From: JBCDBL01 sp039183635
GTDB taxonomy: Bacteria > Pseudomonadota > Alphaproteobacteria > Caulobacterales > Parvularculaceae
DNA: 16,476 nucleotides
Assembly: GCA_039183635.1 (NCBI GenBank)
Contig: JBCDBL010000097.1
Coordinates: forward strand, 1-16,476
Direction of reading: 5' to 3'
In this document: positions 7,170 through 12,947 of the stretch, piece after piece
Layout of the letters: each line of letters begins with the position of its first letter
How positions within the stretch are numbered: the stretch's first letter is position 1
Translations under genes and position numbers: made by a program
Notes under the pieces: model-generated
Database searches by the model: none
What the model was told of the DNA's origin: nothing
Seen by the model: only the letters and a program-made list of their open reading frames with translations

Positions 7170-8279
7170 CTAATACAGAACGACGCTGCGAATGCTTTCC
7201 CCGGCGTGCATCAGATCAAAAGCCTTGTTGATGTCGTCGAGGGGCATTGTGTGAGTGATGAGGCTGTCGATATCGATCCGTCCTTCCATATACATGTCGA
7301 CAATCTTGGGAACGTCCGTACGCCCCCTGGCGCCGCCAAAAGCGCTGCCCCGCCAGACCCGGCCTGTCACCAACTGGAACGGGCGCGTCGAGATCTCCTG
7401 GCCGGCGCCCGCGACCCCGATGATGACGCTTTCGCCCCAGCCCTTGTGACAGCACTCCAGCGCCGCCCGCATGGTCTCTACCCGGCCGATGCATTCGAAG
7501 GAATAATCCGCGCCGCCGCCGGTCACCTCCACAAGGTGGCCCGCAAGATCGCCGTCGACCTCCTTGGGATTGACGAAATCCGTCATACCGAACGTTTCGG
7601 CAAGGGCGCGCTTTTCCGGATTAATATCCACGCCAACGATCTGACGGGCGCCCACCATTTTCAACCCCTGAATGACGTTAAGTCCGATGCCGCCGAGGCC
7701 GAACACAACGCAGCTTGTATTCGGCTCCACTTTCGCTGTGAACATCACGGCGCCGACGCCGGTCGTCACGCCGCACCCGATGTAACAGACCTTGTCGAAC
7801 GGCGCGTCTTTGCGGATTTTTGCAAGTGCGATCTCCGGCAAGACAGTGTAATTCGCAAAAGTCGATGTGCCCATATAATGAAGCACGGGCTTGCCTTTAT
7901 AGGAAAAGCGCGACGTGCCGTCGGGCATCAGGCCCTGGCCCTGGGTGGCGCGCACTTTCTGACAAAGATTTGTTTTCGGGTGCAGGCAATAGTCGCACTC
8001 ACGGCATTCGGGCGTGTAAAGAGGGATGACATGATCGCCGGGCGCAACGCTTGTGACGCCAGGTCCCGTCTCAACAACAACGCCGGCCCCTTCATGGCCG
8101 AGGATAGCAGGAAACGCCCCTTCCGGGTCCGCGCCGGACAGGGTGAATTCGTCCGTATGACAGATGCCCGTGGCCTTGATCTCCACCAAGACTTCGCCGG
8201 CTTTCGGCCCTTCCAGTTGCACAGTTTCGATTTCAAGCGGTTTTCCGGCCTCAAAGGCCACAGCGGCGCGCACGTCCAT
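7170..8279 (-). CDS. frmA: S-(hydroxymethyl)glutathione dehydrogenase / class III alcohol dehydrogenase
   Basis: A 369-residue zinc-dependent medium-chain dehydrogenase that oxidises S-hydroxymethylglutathione (formaldehyde plus glutathione) to S-formylglutathione with NAD+, and which may also reduce S-nitrosoglutathione. Catalytic zinc ligands are C40, H62 and C169; structural zinc ligands are C92, C95, C98 and C106. The nucleotide-binding GLGGIG is at 194-199. The segment GGARGRTDVPKIVDMYMEGRID near the C-terminus is characteristic of class III. The frame extends 21 codons further upstream, but the start at 8279 is preceded by GGGGAGGA and gives the N-terminus usual for the family (MDVRAAVAFEAGKPLE). 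It is the first gene of the operon with fghA and has its own promoter with a palindromic operator candidate. It is also called adhC, adhI or flhA in other bacteria. Confidence 0.98.
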   Translation of the reverse strand: MDVRAAVAFEAGKPLEIETVQLEGPKAGEVLVEIKATGICHTDEFTLSGADPEGAFPAILGHEGAGVVVETGPGVTSVAPGDHVIPLYTPECRECDYCLHPKTNLCQKVRATQGQGLMPDGTSRFSYKGKPVLHYMGTSTFANYTVLPEIALAKIRKDAPFDKVCYIGCGVTTGVGAVMFTAKVEPNTSCVVFGLGGIGLNVIQGLKMVGARQIVGVDINPEKRALAETFGMTDFVNPKEVDGDLAGHLVEVTGGGADYSFECIGRVETMRAALECCHKGWGESVIIGVAGAGQEISTRPFQLVTGRVWRGSAFGGARGRTDVPKIVDMYMEGRIDIDSLITHTMPLDDINKAFDLMHAGESIRSVVLY

Positions 8280-8305
8280 TGGCTTGTCCTCCCCTAACAA
8301 AGCTT

Positions 8306-8334
8306 TATTTACAGGTTTGTACACTATTGTACAA
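8306..8334 (-). promoter_or_regulatory. Sigma-70-type promoter for frmA-fghA
   Basis: On the complementary strand TTGTAC (8334-8329) and TAAATA (8311-8306) are separated by exactly 17 bases. Transcription would begin about 7 bases further on, leaving a short leader before the GGGGAGGA ribosome binding site and the start at 8279. Confidence 0.6.
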
Positions 8335-8335
8335 A
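8316..8335. promoter_or_regulatory. Palindromic operator candidate in the frmA promoter
   Basis: TTTGTACACTATTGTACAAA consists of perfect 7-bp inverted arms (TTTGTAC/GTACAAA) around a 6-bp spacer. It covers the -35 hexamer and most of the spacer of the frmA promoter, the position expected for a repressor that blocks RNA polymerase. Size and symmetry fit a TetR-like or similar dimeric regulator; which one cannot be said, and no regulator gene is adjacent. Confidence 0.55.
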
Positions 8336-8375
8336 AAATCAAGTGCGCGGGGAGGCTCTATCGCGCCGGCGTCTT

Positions 8376-9443
8376 TCAACTGGCCAAATGGAACGGTTCG
8401 AGACCGGACAGACGCATGGCTGTCGGCTGAGCGGTGAGCGGCCGGGGCGCAACGCCCTCCACAGCCTCGGCGAACGCGCGAATATGGTCCGGCGTTGTCC
8501 CACAGCAACCGCCGACAATGTTCAGAAGACCGCTTTGCGCCCATTCCTTAATGTGGACCGTCATGCTTTCCGGCGTTTCGTCATAGCCGCCAAAAGCGTT
8601 CGGCAGACCGGCGTTCGGATAAGCCGACACGTAAACGTCTGCGGCCCGGGACAAAGCGTCCACATAAGGCCGCATCAAATCCGGTCCAAGGGCGCAATTG
8701 ACGCCCACGGACAAGGGGTCGGCGTGGCGCACAGAATGCCAGAACGCCTCTGCCGTCTGTCCGGACAAAGTGCGGCCGGATTGGTCCGTAATCGTCACCG
8801 ACAACATAATAGGCACGCGCACCCCAAGTTCTTCAAACGCCTCCTCAACGCCATAAATCGCCGCCTTGGCGTTCAACGTATCGAAAATCGTTTCGATAAG
8901 GATCGTATCGGCGCCGCCCTCGATAAGGCCGCGCGCCGCTTCGCCATAGGCGATGCGCAACTCATCGAACGTCACATTGCGTTTGGACGGATCATTGACG
9001 TCAGGAGAGATCGAGGCGGTGCGATTGGTCGGCCCGATCGCACCCGTTACGAATCGCGGCTTGTCCGGGTTTTGCGCGGTAAACGCATCGGCGGACGCCC
9101 GGGCGATGCGGGCGCTCTCCACATTGATCTCGTAGGCGAGGGCCTCCATAGCGTAATCGGCCTGGGCGATCGTCGTTGCAGAAAACGTGTTCGTCTCAAC
9201 CATATCGGCGCCGGCGGCGAAATATTTGTCGTGGATTTCGCGCACGATCTGCGGCTGGCTGAGGCTCAAAATGTCATTATTGCCTTTGATGTCCTGGCCC
9301 CAATCGGCGAACCGCTCCGCGCGAAAGCCGGCTTCATCGAGATCGTAGCCCTGGACCATCGTGCCCATGGCCCCGTCGAGCACAAGGATGCGGGACTTCA
9401 AAGCCTCTGTAAGGGCGTTTTGGCGGGCGGCGCGATCCGTCAT
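8376..9443 (-). CDS. metH: Homocysteine S-methyltransferase half of split methionine synthase
   Basis: A 355-residue protein equal to the first (homocysteine-binding, TIM-barrel) module of cobalamin-dependent methionine synthase MetH. Zinc/homocysteine ligands are C250 (GVNCALGP) and C313-C314 (GGCCGTTPDHI). LDGAMGTMVQ (22-31) and VETNTFSATTIAQADY (82-97) are typical of MetH. The protein ends with RLSGLEPF, exactly where a full MetH would enter its folate-binding domain, so this is a clean split rather than a broken gene. In several alphaproteobacteria the folate, cobalamin and reactivation domains are encoded by a separate following gene. Here the next gene on this strand is frmA instead, so the partner must be elsewhere. 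The start has GAGAAGGAG upstream, about 8 bp before ATG. The two parts together would methylate homocysteine from methyl-tetrahydrofolate. Confidence 0.93.
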   Translation of the reverse strand: MTDRAARQNALTEALKSRILVLDGAMGTMVQGYDLDEAGFRAERFADWGQDIKGNNDILSLSQPQIVREIHDKYFAAGADMVETNTFSATTIAQADYAMEALAYEINVESARIARASADAFTAQNPDKPRFVTGAIGPTNRTASISPDVNDPSKRNVTFDELRIAYGEAARGLIEGGADTILIETIFDTLNAKAAIYGVEEAFEELGVRVPIMLSVTITDQSGRTLSGQTAEAFWHSVRHADPLSVGVNCALGPDLMRPYVDALSRAADVYVSAYPNAGLPNAFGGYDETPESMTVHIKEWAQSGLLNIVGGCCGTTPDHIRAFAEAVEGVAPRPLTAQPTAMRLSGLEPFHLAS

Positions 9444-9478
9444 GGCGCAAGCTCCTTCTCAAGTAATGGAAACACGTC

Positions 9479-9498
9479 ATATAAAGACATGTTTATAT
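9479..9498. promoter_or_regulatory. Palindromic operator candidate upstream of metH
   Basis: ATATAAAGACATGTTTATAT has perfect 7-bp inverted arms (ATATAAA/TTTATAT) around a 6-bp spacer. On the metH strand it overlaps the likely -10 region: TTGATA (9511-9506) is followed 18 bases later by TTTATA. Placement and symmetry suggest a repressor site. ArsR-type regulators of the methionine/S-adenosylhomocysteine cycle (SahR type) use AT-rich palindromes at such genes, but I cannot confirm the match. No regulator gene is adjacent. Confidence 0.5.
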
Positions 9499-9644
9499 CC
9501 AAATATCAATCTTTTCCACACACGCTGCAGTCACCCCTGATCAAGTCCGCGCGAGACCCACAGCGAACCCCGTGATAATCGATATATAGTTGCGACAGCG
9601 CACAGAACGTGACGTAAACTCTAAAAACCTGCAAAGGCCGCTAT

Positions 9645-10274
9645 ATGATCGATCTTTACACCTGGAAAACGCCGAACGGACGCAAAGTCTCTATCATGCT
9701 CGAAGAGACTGGGCTCGCCTACGAGACCCATCCAGTCCACATCGGCAAAGGCGAACAGTTCAAACCGGACTTTTTGAAAGTTTCGCCCAACAACAAGATC
9801 CCCGCCATCGTCGACCGTGACGCCGACGGCGGCCCTGTTTCCATATTCGAATCCGGCGCGATCCTCATTTATCTTGCGGAAAAATCCGGAAAGCTGTTGC
9901 CGACAGCCTATCCAGACCGCGCCAAAGTGCTGGAATGGCTCGCCTGGCAGGTGGGCGGCCTTGGCCCTATGTTCGGCCAGCTCGGTCATTTTGTATGGGG
10001 CGCGAACGAAACCGTGCCCTATGGCGTAAAACGCTATTCCGATGAGGCGTTTCGCCTGCTGAGCGTCATGGAAAAGCGCCTTGGCGAGGCGGCGTATCTT
10101 GGCGGCGATTATTCAATCGCAGATATCGCCACATACCCCTGGGTGATCAGCCTGTTCGACGTCACCTTAAAAAAAGGCGACATGGTCCGCCCCGACATGC
10201 CGAACACGGAAAGATGGCTCGCCAATATTGCCGCCCGCCCGGCCGTTCAGAAAGGCATGGCCACGCCCGCATAA
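9645..10274 (+). CDS. yfcG: Nu-class glutathione transferase, YfcG-like
   Basis: A 209-residue cytosolic glutathione transferase-fold protein. The N-terminal thioredoxin-like domain (about 1-85) carries the TPNGRK motif at 9-14 in place of a catalytic Tyr/Ser, then SPNNKIPAIVD (47-57) with the cis-proline and FESGAILIYLAEK (68-80) for glutathione binding. The helical domain contains WQVGGLGPMFGQ and the fold-stabilising DYSIADIATYPW. These blocks follow E. coli YfcG, a Nu-class enzyme that has glutathione-dependent disulfide-bond reductase activity, so that activity is likely here. It is divergent from metH across a roughly 200-bp gap and converges on the fkpA-like gene. No clear ribosome binding site precedes the ATG (CAAAGGCCGCTAT). 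Confidence 0.92.
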   Translation: MIDLYTWKTPNGRKVSIMLEETGLAYETHPVHIGKGEQFKPDFLKVSPNNKIPAIVDRDADGGPVSIFESGAILIYLAEKSGKLLPTAYPDRAKVLEWLAWQVGGLGPMFGQLGHFVWGANETVPYGVKRYSDEAFRLLSVMEKRLGEAAYLGGDYSIADIATYPWVISLFDVTLKKGDMVRPDMPNTERWLANIAARPAVQKGMATPA

Positions 10275-10283
10275 AGCGGGCGT
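10263..10283. terminator. GC-rich hairpin between convergent yfcG and FKBP genes
   Basis: ACGCCCGC (10263-10270) and GCGGGCGT (10276-10283) form a perfect 8-bp stem around the loop ATAAA, which contains the yfcG stop codon. It lies 11 bp from the stop codon of the opposing FKBP gene. There is no run of U on either strand, so it is a possible bidirectional transcript end or 3'-end stabiliser rather than a textbook terminator. Confidence 0.45.
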
Positions 10284-10293
10284 CGCTCGGCGT

Positions 10294-10974
10294 TTATTCT
10301 TCCAAGGCGCCTTCGGCGGATGCGGCGTCGTCAGCCGGCGTCTCGTCGGAAACGACCTTCAAGAGCTCAACGTCGAACACAAGGGTCTGGTTCGGTCCAA
10401 TGGAGGGCGGCGCATTTTCGCCATAGGCAAGCTCGGAGGGTATGAAGAAGGTGTATTTGGCGCCTTCCTTCATCAACTGCAGGCCTTCCGTCCACCCTTT
10501 TATGACGCCGTTCAATGGAAACTCCGCCGGCATGCCGCGGGCGTAGGAGGAATCAAACTCCGCCCCGTTGATCAGCATGCCGCGGTAATGCACTTGCACC
10601 ATATCTTCAGCGGACGGTTGGGCGCCGTCTTGCGTCCCTGCATCGACAACAGTGTACTGCAAGCCGCTGTCGGTGACGAGAACGCCCTCTTTGGTTTTAT
10701 TATCCGCCAGGAACGCTTCGCCGTCAGCTTTGTTGAAGGCGCCGGTGCGCTCTATGTAAATAGACTCAAACTCGGAGAAAAGGCGCCCGAACGTCTCCCG
10801 GTCCACATCCTGGAATGCAAGCCGCAACTGCGCAGCGCGGGTTGCAAAAGAATCGTCCGTCTGGGCCGTATCGGCGCGCGCCTGGGGCTGCGCCTCGGCG
10901 ACATCGGCGGTTTCGGTTTCCCCGCACGACGCCAGGGCGAACGCCGCGGCGGCGGCGAGCGTAAATCTCTTCAT
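10294..10974 (-). CDS. FKBP-type peptidyl-prolyl cis-trans isomerase, lipoprotein
   Basis: A 226-residue FkpA/Mip-type proline isomerase, expected to help fold proteins in the periplasm. The N-terminus MKRFTLAAAAAFALASC is a lipoprotein signal with lipobox LASC and modified cysteine C17; the next residue is glycine, so export to the outer membrane is likely. A low-complexity acidic linker (18-40) is followed by a helical dimerisation-like region ending in the FLADNKTKEGV signature (88-98) known from Mip/FkpA. The FKBP domain is at about 103-207 with VQVHYRGML, the EFDSSY motif, GVIKGWTEGL and IPSELAYGENA. The C-terminal tail is rich in A, E and D. The start has AAGGAG about 10 bp upstream. 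It is converged upon by yfcG. Confidence 0.93.
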   Translation of the reverse strand: MKRFTLAAAAAFALASCGETETADVAEAQPQARADTAQTDDSFATRAAQLRLAFQDVDRETFGRLFSEFESIYIERTGAFNKADGEAFLADNKTKEGVLVTDSGLQYTVVDAGTQDGAQPSAEDMVQVHYRGMLINGAEFDSSYARGMPAEFPLNGVIKGWTEGLQLMKEGAKYTFFIPSELAYGENAPPSIGPNQTLVFDVELLKVVSDETPADDAASAEGALEE

Positions 10975-11021
10975 GTGAGGGGGCTCCTTGATAATATCGG
11001 ATCCTGCGAGAAAGCCGCGCG

Positions 11022-11050
11022 ACCATAGGCGGGGCGCAAACCGAACACAA
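11022..11050 (-). promoter_or_regulatory. Promoter candidate for the FKBP lipoprotein gene
   Basis: On the complementary strand TTGTGT (11050-11045) and TATGGT (11027-11022) are 17 bases apart, placing transcription start about 40 bases before the ATG at 10974. A small GC hairpin (AAGGG...CCCTT, about 11047-11065) lies just upstream after the usg stop. Confidence 0.4.
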
Positions 11051-11076
11051 GGGCGAAGCCACCCTTAGCATTGCAG

Positions 11077-11349
11077 TCAATTCAATGCGTATTCCGTCTC
11101 AATAGACCGCATGTCGCCGGGACCGATAAGACGCCGGCCGGCGACCTCGACCGAATGCAAGGGCCCGTCAAGCTCCCGCGTCCAAAACGCCAGAAACTTA
11201 TGCAGCTCCGGAAATTTCGGGGCGAGATCGTACGCCTGCCAGATATAGCTCTGCAGCAAACCGGGATGATCCGGCATACGGTAGACAATATGGGCGGTCG
11301 CAAGGACATAGCCCTGAAGCTGTTTTTCAAAATCGCTGTCAGCAACCAT
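11077..11349 (-). CDS. usg: Usg family protein
   Basis: A 90-residue protein of the Usg family, small cytosolic proteins that I know from alphaproteobacteria and that were first noted near tryptophan genes; the function is unknown. Characteristic blocks are present: FEKQLQGYVLATAHIVYRMP at the N-terminus, then DHPGLLQSYIWQAYDLAPKF and a WTRELDGPLHSVEVA stretch. There is no signal peptide or membrane helix. The ATG has AAGGAGG about 6 bp upstream, a strong ribosome binding site. It is divergent from the 404-aa membrane protein gene and 102 bp upstream of the FKBP gene on the same strand. No tryptophan biosynthesis gene is nearby in this window. Confidence 0.88.
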   Translation of the reverse strand: MVADSDFEKQLQGYVLATAHIVYRMPDHPGLLQSYIWQAYDLAPKFPELHKFLAFWTRELDGPLHSVEVAGRRLIGPGDMRSIETEYALN

Positions 11350-11496
11350 AAGGCGCCTCCTTCACAGTCCAGCCGCCATAAGCTTGGCCCACAATGTACG
11401 AATAAAAAACTAATAATTTCAGCGCGTTAGCAGCATGCGCCCTGTTGTGCTGACAGCATCCTCGCCAAAGGCGTTAACTTTATCGCGCGGCGCCGG

Positions 11497-11516
11497 AAGC
11501 TGTGCTAAGACAGCTT
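11497..11516. promoter_or_regulatory. Inverted repeat upstream of the 404-aa membrane protein gene
   Basis: AAGCTGTGCTAAGACAGCTT has perfect 7-bp arms (AAGCTGT/ACAGCTT) around a 6-bp spacer and ends 29 bp before the GTG start at 11546. It could be an operator or a leader hairpin. I see no convincing promoter hexamers to decide between the two; CTGACA followed by GTTAAC 17 bases later (about 11449-11477) is the best but weak pair. Confidence 0.35.
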
Positions 11517-11545
11517 TGGGTTCGTATGGCGCAAGGGGTTAGACG

Positions 11546-12760
11546 GTGGATACGGCAAACGAGGCGTATGTCGAGCAGGACATTGCGCCGGGGGATCGTT
11601 ACAAAGACTATAAAACCCGACGTGTTTCAGGCTTGGCGAAGTTTGCGAACGCCATGTATTTCGCACGTCTGCACGCTTTAAGAGCGGATAACGCCCGCAG
11701 ACGGTCGCGGATAAATTGGGGACGCTTAATCATTTGCATTATCGTCGCCCTCGGCATCCTCGTGGTTTCAGGGGCCACGGGCCCATCTGCACTGGACGCC
11801 GGCGCCCTCACTCTATTTTACCTTTTTACCGTCGGGATCGCTTACGCGTCGATCGCTATTGTGTTCAATAACTGGCGTCATGGGCGCCGCCGTGCGCGTC
11901 TCGACGCCGTGCTCACCGATCTCACACGCGTCGTCAGCGAAGAGACGACACATGTCAGTCAAGCCTCAGCGCGGGTCCGGCAATGGATGACCGCTTCTGT
12001 CGCCAAAAGCTTGAAGCCCGCCGTGCGCGCCCGCGCGGAAGCCGCCTGGCTCTATGCGGAAAACAAGGAACTGCTGCAATCGATCGACATCGTCATAGAA
12101 AACCCCCGAAGCGATACGCCAGCGGAAGTAAAAACGTTCCGGGAGCGGCGTAAACTTTGGGATATCGCAATCGCCTCCTTTATCGCATTCTCAATCGGCT
12201 TTGTCCCCTTTACGGCTTTTCCGTGGTTTATAGAGACCGCCCTGCCCTGGTTCAGCGCGCAAATGCAGGCCCTGGTCGGATCGACGGAACCAAACACCGA
12301 AGCGCAAGAGGCCGACAGCGGTTTTTACATTTTAGGATTGATCGTTTTTGCGTTTTTCGCTCTGCCCTGGGCGCTGTTCGCCGCTTTCCCGGGCGGTCCG
12401 CAGGCGGATGGCCTCTACGACGGCGCCCTGGGAAAGTTGCAACAAGCCGTCCAAAACGCGCGCGGCATGGTTCTCGGCCTCCTTTCCAGGGACCTCCGCA
12501 CAGCCGCGGAAACCCTGTCAGCCCGAATCGACGACCTTGCGGAAAAAGCACGCCGGTATGAAGACGGGGACAGCGCAGAATCGCAACCGATGGGCCCGCC
12601 CCATCAGACGCTCGCCCGAACGGGCGCTGAGACGGAGGCGCAACCGCACGATCCCCTCGCTCCGAAATTCGCCTTCGCTCCGCCCGTATTTCGCGCGGAC
12701 ACCCCAACTGGCAAATCCAGTAAAATAAAGGGGAAGAGGCCCGGTCGGCGGCGGCGTTAA
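11546..12760 (+). CDS. Hypothetical four-helix membrane protein
   Basis: A 404-residue protein that I do not recognise. Predicted from hydrophobicity: membrane helices at about 60-77, 88-108, 206-228 and 259-281, with a roughly 95-residue polar, alanine- and arginine-rich region between helices 2 and 3 and a short acidic loop (about 245-258, rich in E) between 3 and 4. After helix 4 comes a helical region (about 292-340, possibly coiled coil: KLQQAVQNARG, SARIDDLAEKARRYED), then a proline-rich disordered tail ending in KIKGKRPGRRRR. The positive-inside rule puts the N-terminus, the central region and the C-terminus in the cytoplasm. The start is GTG, chosen because AAGGGG lies about 9 bp upstream. 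The strongly basic end might contact nucleic acid or phospholipid head groups, which is speculation. It appears monocistronic, divergent from usg, with nrdA 187 bp downstream. Confidence 0.75.
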   Translation: MDTANEAYVEQDIAPGDRYKDYKTRRVSGLAKFANAMYFARLHALRADNARRRSRINWGRLIICIIVALGILVVSGATGPSALDAGALTLFYLFTVGIAYASIAIVFNNWRHGRRRARLDAVLTDLTRVVSEETTHVSQASARVRQWMTASVAKSLKPAVRARAEAAWLYAENKELLQSIDIVIENPRSDTPAEVKTFRERRKLWDIAIASFIAFSIGFVPFTAFPWFIETALPWFSAQMQALVGSTEPNTEAQEADSGFYILGLIVFAFFALPWALFAAFPGGPQADGLYDGALGKLQQAVQNARGMVLGLLSRDLRTAAETLSARIDDLAEKARRYEDGDSAESQPMGPPHQTLARTGAETEAQPHDPLAPKFAFAPPVFRADTPTGKSSKIKGKRPGRRRR

Positions 12761-12794
12761 CGGCTCGTTAACTAAAAAGTTTCCGAAAGACGCA

Positions 12795-12841
12795 AACAGC
12801 ATATTGACGCTCGAAACACCTTCGAGCACTATATGTTGTGT
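12795..12841 (+). promoter_or_regulatory. nrdA promoter region with NrdR-type boxes
   Basis: GCACTATATGTTGTGT (12826-12841) fits the NrdR box consensus (acaCwAtATaTwGtgt). A weaker, partly matching sequence AACAGCATATTGAC begins at 12795, 32 bp (three helical turns) upstream of the corresponding base at 12827, the spacing seen for paired NrdR boxes. A possible -35 TTGACG lies at 12804-12809, and the strong box covers the -10 area (TATATG at 12830-12835), although the spacing to TTGACG is longer than ideal. NrdR represses ribonucleotide reductase genes in response to nucleotide levels. The first box is well supported; the second is tentative. Confidence 0.6.
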
Positions 12842-12886
12842 GAGCGGCGCACCGCCGCCCTCTTCATCACCAATCGCAAACTCCGG

Positions 12887-12908
12887 GGCTGAAAATTGCT
12901 TTTCAGCC
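12887..12908 (+). promoter_or_regulatory. Perfect hairpin in the nrdA leader
   Basis: GGCTGAAAA (12887-12895) and TTTTCAGCC (12900-12908) form a 9-bp stem with a TTGC loop, between the NrdR box and the start codon of nrdA and about 40 nt before the ATG. There is no U run after it, so it is unlikely to be a terminator; an mRNA-stabilising structure or a regulatory site in the 5' leader is more likely. Its role is unknown. Confidence 0.5.
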
Positions 12909-12947
12909 GCAGGGTGAATTGCGCTCGAAATTCGGGGGAGTTACCGC

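Noticed and set aside
8280..8342. 21-codon extension of the class III alcohol dehydrogenase
   Set aside because: It would place the start inside the promoter and operator; the internal ATG at 8279 has a strong GGGGAGGA site and gives the usual family N-terminus.
8333..8366. Intrinsic terminator for metH
   Set aside because: GCGCG/CGCGC (8345-8349 and 8362-8366) could pair on the - strand, but the stem is short, the loop 12 nt and the T run begins 6 nt after it; the T run is part of the frmA promoter region.
7206..9575. Long + strand ORFs opposite frmA and metH (363 and 410 codons)
   Set aside because: Both are shadows of well-recognised genes on the other strand, with His/Arg-rich composition and no motif.
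9444..9644. SAM or cobalamin riboswitch upstream of metH
   Set aside because: The leader from the likely promoter to the ATG is only about 25-35 nt, too short for either, and no conserved B12-box-like sequence is seen.
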